A stretch of 64,000 bases of DNA from Allium sativum (lineage: Eukaryota > Streptophyta > Magnoliopsida > Asparagales > Amaryllidaceae), in the NCBI GenBank assembly GCA_030737875.1, contig CM060909.1:28169659-28233658 (forward strand), given 5' to 3'. The translations under genes and the position numbers were made by a program. A model generated the notes under the pieces. The model did no database searches, was not told where the DNA came from, and saw nothing but the letters and a program-made list of their open reading frames with translations. Each line of letters starts with the position of its first letter. Position 1 is the stretch's first letter. This document shows positions 1-19,773 of the stretch, in pieces.

Positions 1-341
1 GTGTCAACAACATCACTCTTTCATACATGATCCAAGATCCATAAATGGTTTTAGAAAATTGAAAATTTTGGTCAACATTAAAATTCCACGGTGTTGCAAA
101 ATTAAATTTCAGGCACTCCTTTTGCAATATCCAACAATAAAAGAAGAAGAAAATTTCCTTTAAACAGCCAAGAATTTACTGCAATATGTTGCTGGAGTGA
201 TAATTTACACTTGAGTGTTACGGAGCAAAAATGTGTGGATTTTTGCTCAGCCCAAGACGAAAGAACAAAGAAATGGACCAATTAATTCTACAGCATATAG
301 AAATCCGCAAACCAAAGTAAGGACTTTTTATGATAACTTAC
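1..341 (-). other. Intron following exon 13 of the kinase gene
   Basis: Minus-strand sequence after the donor at 341-340 (GTAAG). No further exon matching the casein kinase 1 tail was recognised before the window edge. Confidence 0.5.
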
Positions 342-7014
<6,673 letters not shown>

Positions 7015-7020
7015 TCTTAA

Positions 7021-7112
7021 CTAAATAAATCTTAGTCCAACCAAAATATAGAGTTCTCAGATTCAAGTTTCGCCACAAGATCACTAAAAATCCCAAGTAT
7101 AGTATATATTAC
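7021..7112 (-). other. Possible 5' UTR intron of the kinase gene
   Basis: On the minus strand a donor (CTGAG|GTAATA) at 7112 and an acceptor (TTTATTTAG) ending at 7021 lie just upstream of the ATG at 7014. 5' UTR introns are common in plant kinase genes. The call rests only on splice consensus. Confidence 0.35.
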
Positions 7113-7385
7113 CTCAGTCCGACTGAAAATGAATCTCACTCACACTGATTCCAATGAGATACTCAAATTTGATTCAAGAATACCTACTATATTCAGAATA
7201 TACTAATAATCAGACGCGAGAAATTGACCAGAAGAACAATAAAAAAAAAAAAAAAAAAAATTAAAAAAAAAAAAATCTCGAATGCTTACAGTAATTATTA
7301 ATTTAACGAGGAAAACGCCCAAAATTCAAGGCTTGTCTGCAGAAAGCAAAGACGATAATGGGAGATTATTTCTCACTTTAAAATT

Positions 7386-7441
7386 GTTTTATAGTTGTTT
7401 CTGATGTGATTAGGCTAATCCACTTTGCAATAAATTGGCCC
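7386..7441 (-). promoter_or_regulatory. Putative kinase gene promoter: TGGGCCAAT and TATA box
   Basis: On the minus strand a TGGGCCAAT element (about 7434-7442) is followed about 45 bp later by TATAAAAC (7393-7386), some 370 bp upstream of the start codon. Transcription would then start near 7355. A broken poly-A tract (poly-T on the coding strand) at 7243-7273 would lie in the 5' UTR. Confidence 0.45.
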
Positions 7442-7564
7442 AGAGTTTAATGTGGGTTTCTTTTCGGGTGTAATATATTCGGTCGATTTAAAAAGTAGGG
7501 TTCAATAAAACATAAACAAGCCTAGGGCGATAGGAACCAATACCAGTATGTTCACACTCTATTC

Positions 7565-8120
7565 TAGCCGTGGGCATAAACCGCACCGCAATGCGAAAAC
7601 CCCCCAAACCAGACCGTTTAAACGGTACGGAAAACCGCACCAGATTCTCTCTTAACGCTAACAACCCAAACCGAACCGACCCGAAACGATACGGTTCGGT
7701 TCGGTTGCGGTTAGAACTATTATCAAACCGTATTAAACCGAACCGAACCGCATAGCTACACCGGTAATGTTACAATAAAATATTAACAAATTCCTATCTA
7801 ACTTTTTATTTTAACCATATATATATATTTTATATTCAGCGTATGTTGTAGTTATATCAATTCAAGATAACACTATGTGTTTTAATCTTCAGGTGACACA
7901 ACGTCGTACAATCATAAATTGATTGCTGATGGAAGTAATTCTCTAGTTTCATACTTAATACGGGTTGAAACCGGACCAAACCAAAACTGGACCGTATTAC
8001 ATCGAAACTGAACCGTTCAAACGGTTAGTATAATGGTTTGTATTTTTGATTAACCGTTTGATGCGGTGCAGAAGCAGTTTGACCTCCAAACCGCACCGAA
8101 CCGAACCGCGTCCACCCCTA
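7565..8120. mobile_element. Non-autonomous hAT-like element
   Basis: The termini are imperfect inverted repeats (TAGCCGTGGGCATAAACCGC at the left; TAGGGGTGGACGCGG inverted at the right). They are flanked by near-identical 8-bp duplications CTCTATTC (7557-7564) and CTCTTTTC (8121-8128), the duplication length of hAT transposons. Subterminal regions are packed with AACCGAACCG and CGGTTCGGTT motifs. The middle is AT-rich and codes for no transposase. A 61-codon frame at 7570-7755 is only this repeat in translation. The family name is inferred from TSD length and TIR style. Confidence 0.7.
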
Positions 8121-8128
8121 CTCTTTTC

Positions 8129-8510
8129 GGTATGAACAAAACTCTAAGGCTGATTGGTGAAAATTATTGGGATTCATATGGATCTCCCGATATCCATCAG
8201 TGATAGGCGGTGTTTTGTACACACTTCTGAAAAAAAATGTATACAAACTCGCTCTCGATAGGAATGTGGTTCATGTCGTCCAACAAAATATTTGAACGGG
8301 TTGCCTAGTAACGAGTTGGTCAGTAGGGTAATGCATTTTGCCAACCAAAAATAAAATAAAATTGAGCGGAGTATTTAATATAATAAATATTAGTCCTACA
8401 TCTGAATCTTTCAATGGATAATAAAAAAAGAAAAAAAAAACTGAAATCTGTTTGCATCCGTGTTCAGAAAACAACAAATATTTGATATTCGGTAGACTGA
8501 AGTGGAAAAT
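8129..8510. other. Intergenic, nothing recognised
   Basis: AT-rich single-copy-looking sequence without a supported gene. Confidence 0.5.
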
Positions 8511-8517
8511 AGGGAGA

Positions 8518-8702
8518 AGGACAAAGTTAGCAAAAATTTTAAGTATGGAAAGTTTTAAAATTGGGGAGAAGGACAAGTTGTAGGGTAAAAGTGAAAATGG
8601 GAATGGGCCCCCTGAATTCCACTTTTGCCTAAGTTTTGTCCTTCTCCCCAATTTCAAAACTTTGTATACTTTTGGTTAATTTTTTTTGTAAGTTTGTCCT
8701 TT
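8518..8702. repeat. Foldback (MITE-like) repeat
   Basis: Two arms of about 65 bp (8518-8580 and 8635-8702) are imperfect reverse complements. Both contain TTGGGGAGAAGGACA and AAGGACAAA-type blocks. They are separated by about 55 bp. No coding capacity. Confidence 0.65.
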
Positions 8703-9120
8703 AAAAGAAATTCCTCTAGAATGAATGTTAATGCGGATATAGACTCATTCGCATCCATCCGTCCATTTTTTCATGATCACTGTTTAAATTATTTGTATTT
8801 TAACATAATGAAATATACTAATTTATTATTTTATTAAATCGAAAGTCTATATTATATACATTGAGTGCATATTAATTACTCAAAAGTATTTATTATCATC
8901 CTATTTTCCTCTTGGTGAAAGAGAATTTTCTTTTAAAGGACAAATTTTGAAAAAAATTCGGTTTATGATTCGTTGATCGATCGATTAACTATCTCATATT
9001 CGTCTGTGCCCGTGGATGCGGATACCCGATATCCGAAAATGATTTTAGATGCGAGTACGGATTTGGCACTGTCGGCATCCAAAAAATGGATGAAATAGAA
9101 AAACTGGGATTTTTAGGCAC

Positions 9121-9310
9121 AATGATAAAATTAGAGAAAAATTTAGGTACAAGAATAAAAGGCCAAAAATTTAGCTACAAGGACACTTTTTAGTGTAAAT
9201 CAAGGAGTTCAGGGGCACACCATCATTTTTATTTTACACTAAAAAGTGTCATTGTGGCTAAATTTTTTATCTCTTATCTTATAACTAAATTTTTCTCTTA
9301 TTTTGTCCTT
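9121..9310. repeat. Foldback (MITE-like) repeat
   Basis: Arms 9121-9200 and 9231-9310 are imperfect inverted copies sharing GACACTTTTTAGTGTAAA and AAATTTAG blocks, with a 30-bp spacer. Transcripts would form a long hairpin. Confidence 0.7.
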
Positions 9311-12300
9311 CACACTATTTTCTTGATAAAAAATAAGTGCAGAAATGTATGCATTTATTAAGAAATATTGCATACATATCTGCAAGTATGCACTTAGTAA
9401 ACAAATATTTGCAGGCATCGTAAAAAAACAACAATGTTTATAATTATTTTATAAAATTGTAAATTTATTTGCAATTTTCGACTAGAATTTGTCTTTTTTG
9501 CTTGTATTCTTTATGCATCAACGTTTTATTGTTTTTCCTGAAATAAATATGTTATTGAATACAAATTAAAATAAAATTCGGAATTTAAATATTCATCGAA
9601 AATTGCATTAAATTATATACAACTATTGGCTACAATGCTTGTATGTTAGCAATGTTTTTGAGTAAGTGCATACATTTCTGCAAAATCATTTAGAGCTTGC
9701 CATAGTCATTTTTTCGTTTCTCATCCACATTAAAAAAAAAATCCAACATGAATATGAGATAAATATAAGTCGAAATAAGTTTTGAAATCTAGAAGTCTTT
9801 TCCGTTGTTTTTCTATTGTTTTTTTAAATGATTTTTGAAAAAGAGGAACCTAATTTACATATTTTTTTTTGTATGTATGTATATACATTTAATAATTGTT
9901 GATAATACGAAATAAACTTTGCAATTTCATTAAAATAAATCAATACATTTTCAAATTCATACATATCCAAAAAACAAACTAAAACTACCGATGATCACTG
10001 CGCAACAAATCAAACTCATACATTCTGGATCCTAGTACTTCTCCATCACTCATTTCTATTCCATTGTAGATTCGTCACAAATAATTAACATAAGTTCTCA
10101 CTACTGAACAAGTAAAATATGAGTCAGTCCGTAAACCACAACAAACGCTCCATGCATTGCATATATAATTTGTATTCTTGATCAACCTTCTTACGTCATT
10201 CCTACTCGAATTGCCCAGCCCAATTATACCACCCATTTAAAAATGGCTTAACAGCTAGAAGAGCTAGTGCAAAACAAAAAACAAAGGCCTTATGTTGGGT
10301 TCAAAGGCCGGGTTGATATTCCGATGTTGATTCCTTACTTCGAACTCAAATAATTGAATTCCAATTGTCGATCGAAGCCTTAGAGTTGAAACATTTTGAA
10401 GTAGGACTTATTCATGCCAAAGCAATTCGATCCAGAACAAGCCAGGTCGAAATGATTCAAATCAAGTTATGGAAATTCAACTGGATTCAATTAACATTGC
10501 CAATTATGTGATATGCAAGGTTAGTTCAATAGTCAAATAAACCCAAGCATACTATGCATATGCAAGGTTAGTCCAAATGTCTATGATGTCATTAATATAT
10601 TATGCAAGTATAATTGTTCAAACACAATTCCTCAAATCAGTCTTGATAAATTGTTACTAATTCAATTTAATGTTACAAGAACTGGAGATGTGGGAATGAG
10701 AAAAGAATTTCTAACCTGCTAAACAATGAATCCTTGCCTATATTTATAGATGCGGGCCTAGGCATGCTTCACCTCTGACTGCTTATATCTGTTTCAGCTC
10801 TGGATGTCTTCATCTCGTTGCTTTGGCTTCACCATATGTGCTTCACAGGCCTTTATTTAACTCGCATTGACTTTTGTTGCTTTGATCATGGCTTTGATAG
10901 TCCTTGTTGGAACTTCAGTTGTCGAGGCGAATTAAGTAGTGAAGAGGTAGAGGCGATATGCTTTAGTCATAGTGATGAAGAAATTATGTTTTATCTAACC
11001 GAAGAACCCATGTAGCCCTGCTATCGAAGGACAATAGAAATATTTAGGAAGCTTAAAAATAAAGATGCAACATTAAAGGGAAGAAGGGAGATTCTGGCTT
11101 CCAAAGTGGATGAGACGATGTAATTATTTTTCTTAGAAGAAGTGAATGCCTCATTATAGCAGCTTTCAAAGAGGAACATCTTTGAGATGAATCCATCATT
11201 ATGGTTCTATTGCTAATGATAGGCTAATCAACCTTTTTAATCTAAAAGTGATTCGCCAATCCTCGTAGGTTAAGTGAATTCAATATAGTAGCCTTATTCT
11301 CCTGATGTGAAGCGAAGGAACTTCTCTAGTAGAAGCGACATATTTCTCTCTTCCTTTAAAAGTAGTGCAAATATTTTGTAACAATATCCTCCCTAGTATG
11401 ATGAGTACATCAATTTTTAAGTCGATTCCACCTATCGTACTCATCTCGTCGTCTGTTTTGATAACTAAACCTAGACCATTTGATAATTTCGGTGGTTCCT
11501 CTTCCATTTTTCTTTCTATAAATAACGATTTGACACCCTTTTTCCTGCATATAAAAACTACTTAACAGTAAAGGACCTTTTCTGAATCCATATATTCTCA
11601 AGCATTCAAACTCATGGTTTTCAAGTAAAAAAAATCTTATCCATTATCCATTTCGATCTTCAATTTAATAGCTGATGGCATGTATTAAAGTTTCAGTTTA
11701 GTTTGATTTCTTTTATTCTCGACTGATTGGGAGACTAAGCCCTAGATGTGATTTTAAATAGCTAAATTACCTAATTTAGCTTAAATATAAAATTTTATGT
11801 TAAGAAAAATCGTGACATTGAACCTAAATATGAGTAGAAGAAAAAAAGAATAGGTTAATTCCAATACCTAACCAAATTCTAAGCTTGGTTCTTCAAATCA
11901 ATTTTAGAAGGGAATCGATAAGAAGATATATCCCATGAGAAGACACGAATTAACGTGTTGCCTAGGATGGTTCTGATTCGAAATGCTCTATTTTTTCGTA
12001 GTGCAATGCCCTTGGTCGACCCTATCCAATTTACCTATGAAGTTCCAACTTTGTGAAAGTTACTATATTATTTTTGTTTTGAATTAGTTTGTAGGTGTTG
12101 GCTTAGATAATATAGCTTTGCTTCGCAACACTTAATTTTCTTTATTATAGTAAATGTAATAAACCTTATTTATTTCAATGTTAAGGGTCAAGACTATGTT
12201 TCGTCCTTCGAAGCAAATCCATCGTCTTGTCCTGTTTATGTTGCTTTTAATAATAAATGAATGTGATGTATTAAACATATTGGACCGACGCCTTATACTT

Positions 12301-12880
12301 GTTATTATTGCTTTTAGAAATTTTGCATTGACTCTTATAGAGTTAACATATATGTTTTGCCCTTGTGTTAACTTAGAATATGAAATATTTATGTTATTAT
12401 GGCAATATAATGTGCTTAATCTCAAATATTTATCGACATGATGATTCAAAGGCAATATTGTATATCAATTTCTAATCAATTCGAAACTATCATATTGCCT
12501 TTTTAACTAGTTGCTAAAATTTTGAATGGTATCACGTGGCAGGAGAAATGGAATCATCTAAAACTGGGAAGAAATAAATTAAAAAGACTTGCTCATGACC
12601 ACAGGGATCTTCTGTCAAAGATAACAAGCACGATCAACTTTTTTAAACTTCTGATATCACTACTCAGACAGAAGTAGATTTCATCTCTAAAGCAATTTGG
12701 AATTTGTAGAATTGAGACTATTATGACTGATCTAGATAGCACCATTTATTCTCCTTTAGTTGGCTGCTTTGCATTTTACTCCAGTCCATATCTGGTATTC
12801 TAACTATCTTTCATTTCCTTATTTATTCAAAGATGTCTAGAATATATTAATATTGCTCATGTTTAATTGCTTCCAGCTGC
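9311..12880. other. Long AT-rich stretch, no gene recognised
   Basis: Only short open frames (for example 10818-11015 and 12178-12441) without recognisable domains. A 16-bp inverted pair (9338-9353 and 9667-9682) hints at another decayed foldback element. Confidence 0.4.
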
Positions 12881-13085
12881 CCACACTTGCTTAACTTGGT
12901 TGGAAGTCCTTGCTCATGAAGCTAGACTTCCTTTTCTAGACCTTGAATTCCTTCATTTTATGGCATGTCCATAAAAGAATGACAAGAGTCATCGCATGGT
13001 TCATTATAGAGTCAACCGCCATCTTAGTAACCTGGTTTTTGACAAAATCAACAAGCCCAGTAAATGAGACACTCACTTTTTCTTC

Positions 13086-13828
13086 TTGGAGTGTTGTTCC
13101 AAAATCATAAGAGAATTCTTTATAGCTTGTAAATCTATCACCAACAAGCATTTTAACTTACTCCTTTCTTATATTGATGACCTTTTTTTCATTTTAGCTC
13201 CTTTCATGAAATCTTTGAGTTATGGCAATAAAAAGATTGCTAATTATTTAATCAAGAAATTTGAGCCTATGGTGGTGAGAACTTCTCTTCTCACACAAGC
13301 TAAACTCCTTCAGTATGGAATTATTTCCCCAAGTCATAGGATTTGGCTTAGCACCCTGCAACAAGAGTCACAAAAGGAGAACAAGTTCTATTTGGTGAAA
13401 GTTTCGCCTTTCTAATCAAAATTCTCCTATTTATGGTAGTCTTTTTGATAAGTACGAAGGTTACTTTCCTACTGAAATTTCTCTTTAAAAAAAATTTCAT
13501 GTGATATTTATTTTATGATATATGTACTTTGGTCGAAACTTTTTCCTATAGAGAAGTTGTGGTTATTCTTCTAGCTGAACGAAGTCAAGCAGATATTCTC
13601 ACTTTTCCTATAGAGAAGTTCTTGATTCTGACGACTTAATGATAGAAGATATTCTCACTTTTTATGAGTTCGAAAGGAAAGGATCCAATCCTTTAGTTGA
13701 GTCTCTCCCTCCTCCCAAAATGAAAAACATTATGAAGAGGGTCCTTCAATTGCCCTTGAAGATAATCTAGTTATTCCAGGCTCACATTTATTTAGAACAG
13801 ATATCAAGGTAACTCTTTCTCATGCAAC
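13086..13828 (+). pseudogene. Exon-like fragments of an unrecognised gene, left of the CACTA insertion
   Basis: A 109-codon frame (13086-13415; its listed start is not the true start) reads as helical, hydrophobic and basic sequence. It is followed by fragments in shifted frames up to ACAGATATCAAG|GTAACT, a plausible donor, at about 13808. I do not recognise the family. A short direct repeat (CCTATAGAGAAGTT with GATATTCTCACTTTT) occurs twice at about 13547-13675. The CACTA element begins at 13829, probably in an intron. Broken frames suggest decay, but an intron-containing gene or an old retroelement are both possible. Confidence 0.35.
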
Positions 13829-15308
13829 CAATACAAGAAAAACAATATTTAGCAGCGGAAAAATCCGCTTCTAATCCATCGCTAAACAGACCTTAGCGAC
13901 GGATTTCCTACATAACGGTTTGGTCGGTAAAAACCACGACGGTATCTGTGTCAGATTTAGAGATGGAATTTAGCATGAGTTTTCCAACATTTTTCCGTCA
14001 TTTTATTAGTTTTTTAATAAAAATAAAATTTTATTTATTAATTTAATTTTAATTTATATACCGGCTATTTACCGATGGATAATTAATTTATAATAAAATA
14101 TTATTTATAAAAGATGTTCGTAAATCCTTCCTAATTACCAAGGGATTAGCGACGAAAATTAAATTGAGGTAAATTTAACCTCCTTTTTTTGTTGGTAATC
14201 CGCTGCTATTCCCCTTCTGTTATGTGTGTATATATATATATACACACACACAACAAACATCATTCAACTGTGAGCATTGAAATAAATAGCATATTAAAAA
14301 AACAAAGATAAATTAGTCAACAATATTAATTTAGAACTAAAAAGAACATTCATAATCATATACAAAAAAAAAAAAAAAAAAAAAAACCACAACATGCATA
14401 ATCTTTCATCAATTCATACACCAAGCTGAATTATGAACAACAAAACTATTCTTTCACACAACCACTTGTGTTGCTGCTAGCCTTGCAAACCACTTGTGCT
14501 GCTGCTAACCTTGCATTTGGAACCATGAAAAGATGAAGACGTTCGGTTTACATAGCCATCACCTGCTAGATGCATACAACCCTCAATGTGTCCTAACATA
14601 GGTTTGATGCACATATATATATATATATGTATATGTATATGTATGTATGTATGTATGTGTGTGTGTGTGTGTGTCGATGGTTAACTTCATTTTTACGAAG
14701 TAGGAATCCAATATGGATCACATAACAATATATTTACCTCAAAAGGATATTCTGGAGAAGTCCTTTGACTCAATAGCCAGCAACTCTACCACACATCACC
14801 AAGCACCACCACAGCTGCTGCTTCACCATTCACAAACACTTAATCAAGCACAAATAAAATGGTATCAGGAACATAGAGTTCATGAAGCCTGCTCCAAATG
14901 AAAATAGATTGCAAATACCTTTACTCAGTGTCGAATGCATTGCTTAAACATTATGCAAGTTACCTTGAGTAAAATTTATAGTTTAAGTCAAATGAATGTT
15001 GTCCGAAACAGCGAAACTGCAAATCCAGCAGCAACTCCACCTTCATTTGATCAAGCAACCTTTGTCCTCGTAAGATAACCACATTAAGCATTCATTATCA
15101 CTCTCTCTTTGTTCCTGCATATATCAGGACACAACTAGTTAAAAAACATAGTAAAATATATAAATCTAGGTATCACTATGTACTTATAGACAACACATTG
15201 CCTTGAAGTATAGGTTTTCAAGTAGCAATGCTATAAAAAAAAGATCAGTGGGCTTTTTGCATTTAACATGCGAATAAATAAATATGAATACATATTTGAG
15301 AACCTTAG

Positions 15309-16080
15309 ATATGCACCGTATATCAGTTGCCTTGACATTTATCTCCCTTGCAGAACCTGCGGGAACCATTGCATCTTTCAGCGCTTTCTCAAGAGCTATT
15401 AATTCTGGCTATTCAACCTGTATTGGCATGCATGCTTCGGTTAGAATATAACTAAGAGATAATTTAGTGTATCAAGAAAGAAAGACTGTTCCCTATCATG
15501 AAAACACTGTTTTGCATTAGTTTACATATTTTGAAAGCACTGCAGATATAGTGAAAGGACTAAGTCTCAAGATAACTCACAAAGGGTAAATGGTACACAC
15601 ACATCCTCAAAAGAAGAACAAAAACATTGTGCAGAAGAATGGATGTGGATTACCAAGATTAAAAAGATTTTTATTGCTGAATGATGAATTTAAAATAAAT
15701 CTCCTGACTGTTGAATACTAAACAAAACTCCAGTAAGCGTAGAGCAATTTGAAAGGTTAGCTGGACATACCAACCAGAAGGGAGCTTTTTAAGTAACAAG
15801 CGGAGGGGAAAAAAATCAGTTTCCAATTTAAAGGGAAACACTCCACTGTTGTAGAGTACAATAACGGTTTTATGGTACAAGGCTATCAGCGCATCACTGG
15901 TTAATCGACAAGAACAATACACAGAATCAGAAGTAGCGTATTTGTAATGGAGAAAATTTTCCATCGGCCACCAATTCATTAAATAATCTAGAAAATATAC
16001 ATACCTTTTCACCTTTAGTAAGTGGAAGAATTTGAGTTGAACCATCAACGTGTTCTTGCTAAGCTCAAATTCACCATGAT
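15309..16080 (-). pseudogene. Possible captured gene fragment inside the CACTA element
   Basis: Two minus-strand stretches look like exons with splice consensus. One (about 16056-16007) reads QEHVDGSTQILPLTKGEK between TTAG and GTATGT. The other (about 15411-15306) includes LEKALKDAMVPAGSAREINV before a possible GT. They are separated by AT-rich sequence. I do not recognise the parent gene. CACTA elements often carry host gene pieces, so capture is the inference. Confidence 0.3.
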
Positions 16081-16439
16081 TCACAACCGCCTGCCACGTT
16101 TCCAATTAGTCATGATATTGTTCTACACGGAAAAAGGTTCCAGATTAAATTTTAAAAATTAATTAAATTCCTAATCAACTAATAATTAACTAATTATAAA
16201 TGTAAATCATATCGATTTTTTGTTTCTGGAAAAGGTGGCCTATCCTTTCTTCACGCGTGAACATTGTTACTATCCTACCACGTTCCTTTGAATTCCAGAA
16301 CCTGTCAAGTTTAAACAAACTTGATAACTCTAAACCAAATTGGGTTAAATTAAACACTAATCACTTTAATTAATAATTTAGCTGCGTTTGGAAAAGGTCA
16401 GCCCATATAAACCCATATTATTAATCTTCTCCAGGCCTC

Positions 16440-17150
16440 ATTCTTAAACTCCTCACCCGCTGCCTTTCAATTCACGGTCACCAAGCCCGCCCCCATTGAT
16501 CGGAGTGTCATCGGAGCATGCCATATCGAGCGCAGCGACTCCTTCATCCTCCGTCAGTAGCATCATGACTCCCAACGTCGCTGTTATTCCCCAGAACCCT
16601 TTGAAAGCCAGCGGCTTTCAAGCCACATTCCGACCAGATCGAGCCCCCGTACATCATCGCAGCTGCCAAATCTTAAGAGCTCACCGAGCTGAACAAGACT
16701 GATGTGGAGTATTTTTTTCAATTATGGATTGGATCGAACGATAATTAGTGGAAAAGTCTGGAGATTTTGGTGCATTCATGAAAATATGGTGGCGGCAGGT
16801 TTGGTTGACCACGCACAGAGAATAAGGGTTGTTGATCCATCAACATACCAAAACTCAAAACTCGTCTGCTCCCTTGATAAGCCGCTATAGAAAAACGATT
16901 TTTTTCGTTATGGTAATAAATAGGAAGGGAAAGACGAGGAGGAGATATTGGGTGAAACTGAAGGCGTGCTATTCAGGATTTAGGTAGAAGAGAGGCGACC
17001 TATTCAGGAATTGGGGATCAATTTTTGATTTAGGGTTCAAAGGAAAATTAATATTAAAAAGGTGGAAGGCGGGCGTTGAATGAAAATGAAGGCGGGCCTT
17101 GAACCAAAATGAAGGCGGGCTTTGAAATTTGTGGCGCCTATTCTTTTTTA
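16440..17150. other. GC-richer block within the CACTA element
   Basis: The composition changes sharply: 16440-16700 is GC-rich for this window, and 17060-17150 repeats AATGAAGGCGGGC two to three times. Short plus frames at 16496-16702 and 16702-16890 are open but unrecognised. It could be element-internal sequence or captured DNA. Confidence 0.35.
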
Positions 17151-18541
17151 AGTTAAGCGGACGATTGATGCAAGTTGTGAAAAAATAGAAAGACTCATAT
17201 TTATAATTTACTAATTATTATCCATTATTTGATTAATTATTCATATTTAAAAATAATATTTTTTAAATTAATCCTTCATTATCACTATTTGGTTATAATT
17301 AGTATTATTATTTATCAATTATATTTCTGTAACTCCTCAGTCTTTATGAAGAACTTTCTAAATTGAAGATTAACCAAGAAAAAACTTCTGGATTTAGTAA
17401 CATATTATTTGCTTAATCAATTTGTCTAGAATGCATAACAATGAAATAAACAATATAAAAAATAAATCAACGAGTTATGAATTTGAGCACAACTCCACCC
17501 CAGTTTGTCTACAATATTTCAAAATGAAACTAACAGCCAAAAAAGTAAAAAATTATAACTAACCAAGTATTGCAGTACTACTCTACCCATGTAGACCATC
17601 CAAAATATTGTCGAATATTTTGAAATTCTTTAATCATTTTGGAATTCTTTATAATTTTGAATATTTTACAAACTTATATATTTAAAAGAATATTTTCGAA
17701 TCTTATGAAAAATTAAAAAATTTATATTTAAAATTTATGAATAACATTAAATATATTTTAGAAAGTTCCAAAATTTTACGTTTTTAATTAATACATATTT
17801 AATATGATTTCAAATATAATCATCAAATATTAGAGACTAAGAAATAAATATATTGTTAGTTATCAATTGTTTAGTAATAATTTCTTATCAATAAAAATTA
17901 ATTATTATAAATTATTTTTTAATTATTAAGTATTAATCAATGGTTATTTGATTATTAAATATACATTTTACAGAATTTTTCATGGCTTAATTGTATAAGC
18001 CTTCCCAAATTTTAATTAAGAAATAAGGATTTGTAAAATAGTTAATATTATATAGTAATTAATCAGCATTAATTTTGAAAAAAAAAATTAATCGGCATTA
18101 ACTATTGAATTTTATTTACTTCTAATAGTTATTATTTATTATTAATTACTAATGTATTATTAACATTAATTATTTAAAATTTAAATTTATTAATTAATTA
18201 CTAAGTAATAACACAAATTTAAAACATTTAATAAATAAAAAATATAAAAGTTCGTTTCAAATCTCTTGGAAAACTGTAGGAAAATAGCTTCAAAATTATG
18301 TTGACGGTAATCCGACTCTATTAGCAACGGAATTTAGCGTCAAATATTATATGACGGTAAAGAGCTGCAATTTCCATTGATTTACCGACGGAATTAGTAT
18401 TCGACGGTAATAATTTATAATAAGATGACATATAAAATCCGAAATATTTTCTCTTACAAACCCACGGAAATCCGCCGCTAATTAGCGACGGAATTTTCCG
18501 CTGCTAAAAATCTATCGCTAATCTCGGTTTTTCTTGTAGTG

Positions 18542-19151
18542 AATGGACCATTGAACAAACTCAATATCCTAACCCAAAAAACTCACTTTTCCAATTCCCT
18601 AAATGGTTGGAATATATGGTGTGAGGAGCATGGGTTTTTAATTTTTTTAGATGATCCACTTCCCTCCAAGTCTACAACACCTACCTCGATAAATAAATTC
18701 AAAGAACTTGCTTAACTTTTCTTGTAGTCATCGTCCTTCTTAGCTCCGAACCATCTCACATTCAACATGGGTTCTCCAATGAGAAGTTCGCGGTTTTGAA
18801 GAATTTCCTGCTAGTAGATTCATTTCACTTCATTTCCTTAAATTTTGATATTTTGCTTTCATTACGTGATCTGATTTTAAAATTATAACTCCTTGTAGGC
18901 TGCCAAAACATCTCTTCGAATATTGTGACGATGCTATAGAACTAAAATTCCAAGGTTACCAAACTGAAAAGAGAAGTCTTTGTGCTTAATAACAAGCTTG
19001 TTAACCTTAGAGATGCTAGGGCCGATGCAGGAAAAAATGAGAAGGAAAGAGTTTCAAAAACTCTATGAGCTACAAACTTCCCCCGAGGCAGAGAGGAAAG
19101 CAAAACATACCATGAATGAGCAAGTGATTTTTTTTCCTTAATTTTTTTCTA
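18542..19151 (+). pseudogene. Continuation of the unrecognised gene, right of the CACTA element
   Basis: Past the CACTA end, frames resume. One at about 18955-19065 reads as a charged helix (KLKREVFVLNNKLVNLRDAR, then ADAGKNEKERVSKTL). A shifted frame follows with LYELQTSPEAERKAKHTMNE before a possible donor at GAGCAA|GTGATT. This looks like a coiled coil with at least one frameshift. Copia-like LTR sequence starts at 19157, immediately before the likely acceptor of the next exon. Confidence 0.4.
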
Positions 19152-19156
19152 ATTTA

Positions 19157-19235
19157 TGTTGGAGAATGGAGTTTTGATGAAACAACCTTATTTTAATTAT
19201 CATTGATTATAAAATATATATACTAACAACTCTAT

Positions 19236-19279
<44 letters not shown>

Positions 19280-19742
19280 CGTACATATATATATATGCAG
19301 GATTTGTATACAGGACTTAAATATTGAAAACTATACAGTTTTAGAGTATCAAGAGATTCAGAATTCAAAGAAGATTCGAGACTCATGATTAATAAAGATT
19401 TCAAGAGTTGAAGAGTTCAAGACTAATATAGTAATAGAGTCTAGTTTATATGTAAGACTTTGAATAACACTCCAGGTTCAAATTCTGGTTTTCAGATTCT
19501 AATTTTCAAAATTCAAGTTCTAATTTCAAATAGTTTTTTTTATCTTACTTTTGGTTTCAAATACTAGTTTTAAAGTTTATAATTTTTTTATGGTTATATA
19601 CTTTTATAGTTTTATATTTATATAGTTTTAAACTTTATAATTTTATAAATATGTTTATATAATATATAATTATGTTTTCATATGATTTTATACGTTAGAA
19701 TACTCATTTATATCACTAAGTTTTAATTCAAGAATTTGCAGA

Positions 19743-19773
<31 letters not shown>

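Larger units (their letters stand above)
13829..18541. mobile_element. Non-autonomous CACTA (En/Spm-type) DNA transposon
   Basis: The right end, inverted, reads CACTACAAGAAAAACCGAGA and the left end CAATACAAGAAAAACA, the CACTA signature with one mutated base at the left. Flanks AAC and AAT are a near 3-bp duplication. Subterminal zones (13850-14220 and 18300-18541) hold repeated TTAGCGACGGA-type motifs, which in this superfamily bind transposase. No TNP2 or TNP1 transposase frame is present in the 4.7 kb interior. The interior holds AT-rich DNA, microsatellites at 14227-14252 and 14610-14675, a poly-A run at 14366-14386, and possible captured exons. Confidence 0.8.

Noticed and set aside
8271..8657. 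128-codon minus frame
   Set aside because: It runs through a foldback repeat, and its Phe/Leu content reflects T-rich sequence.
12132..12455. 107-codon minus frame and 87-codon plus frame overlapping it
   Set aside because: AT-rich, no recognisable domain, no splice or promoter support; probably chance.
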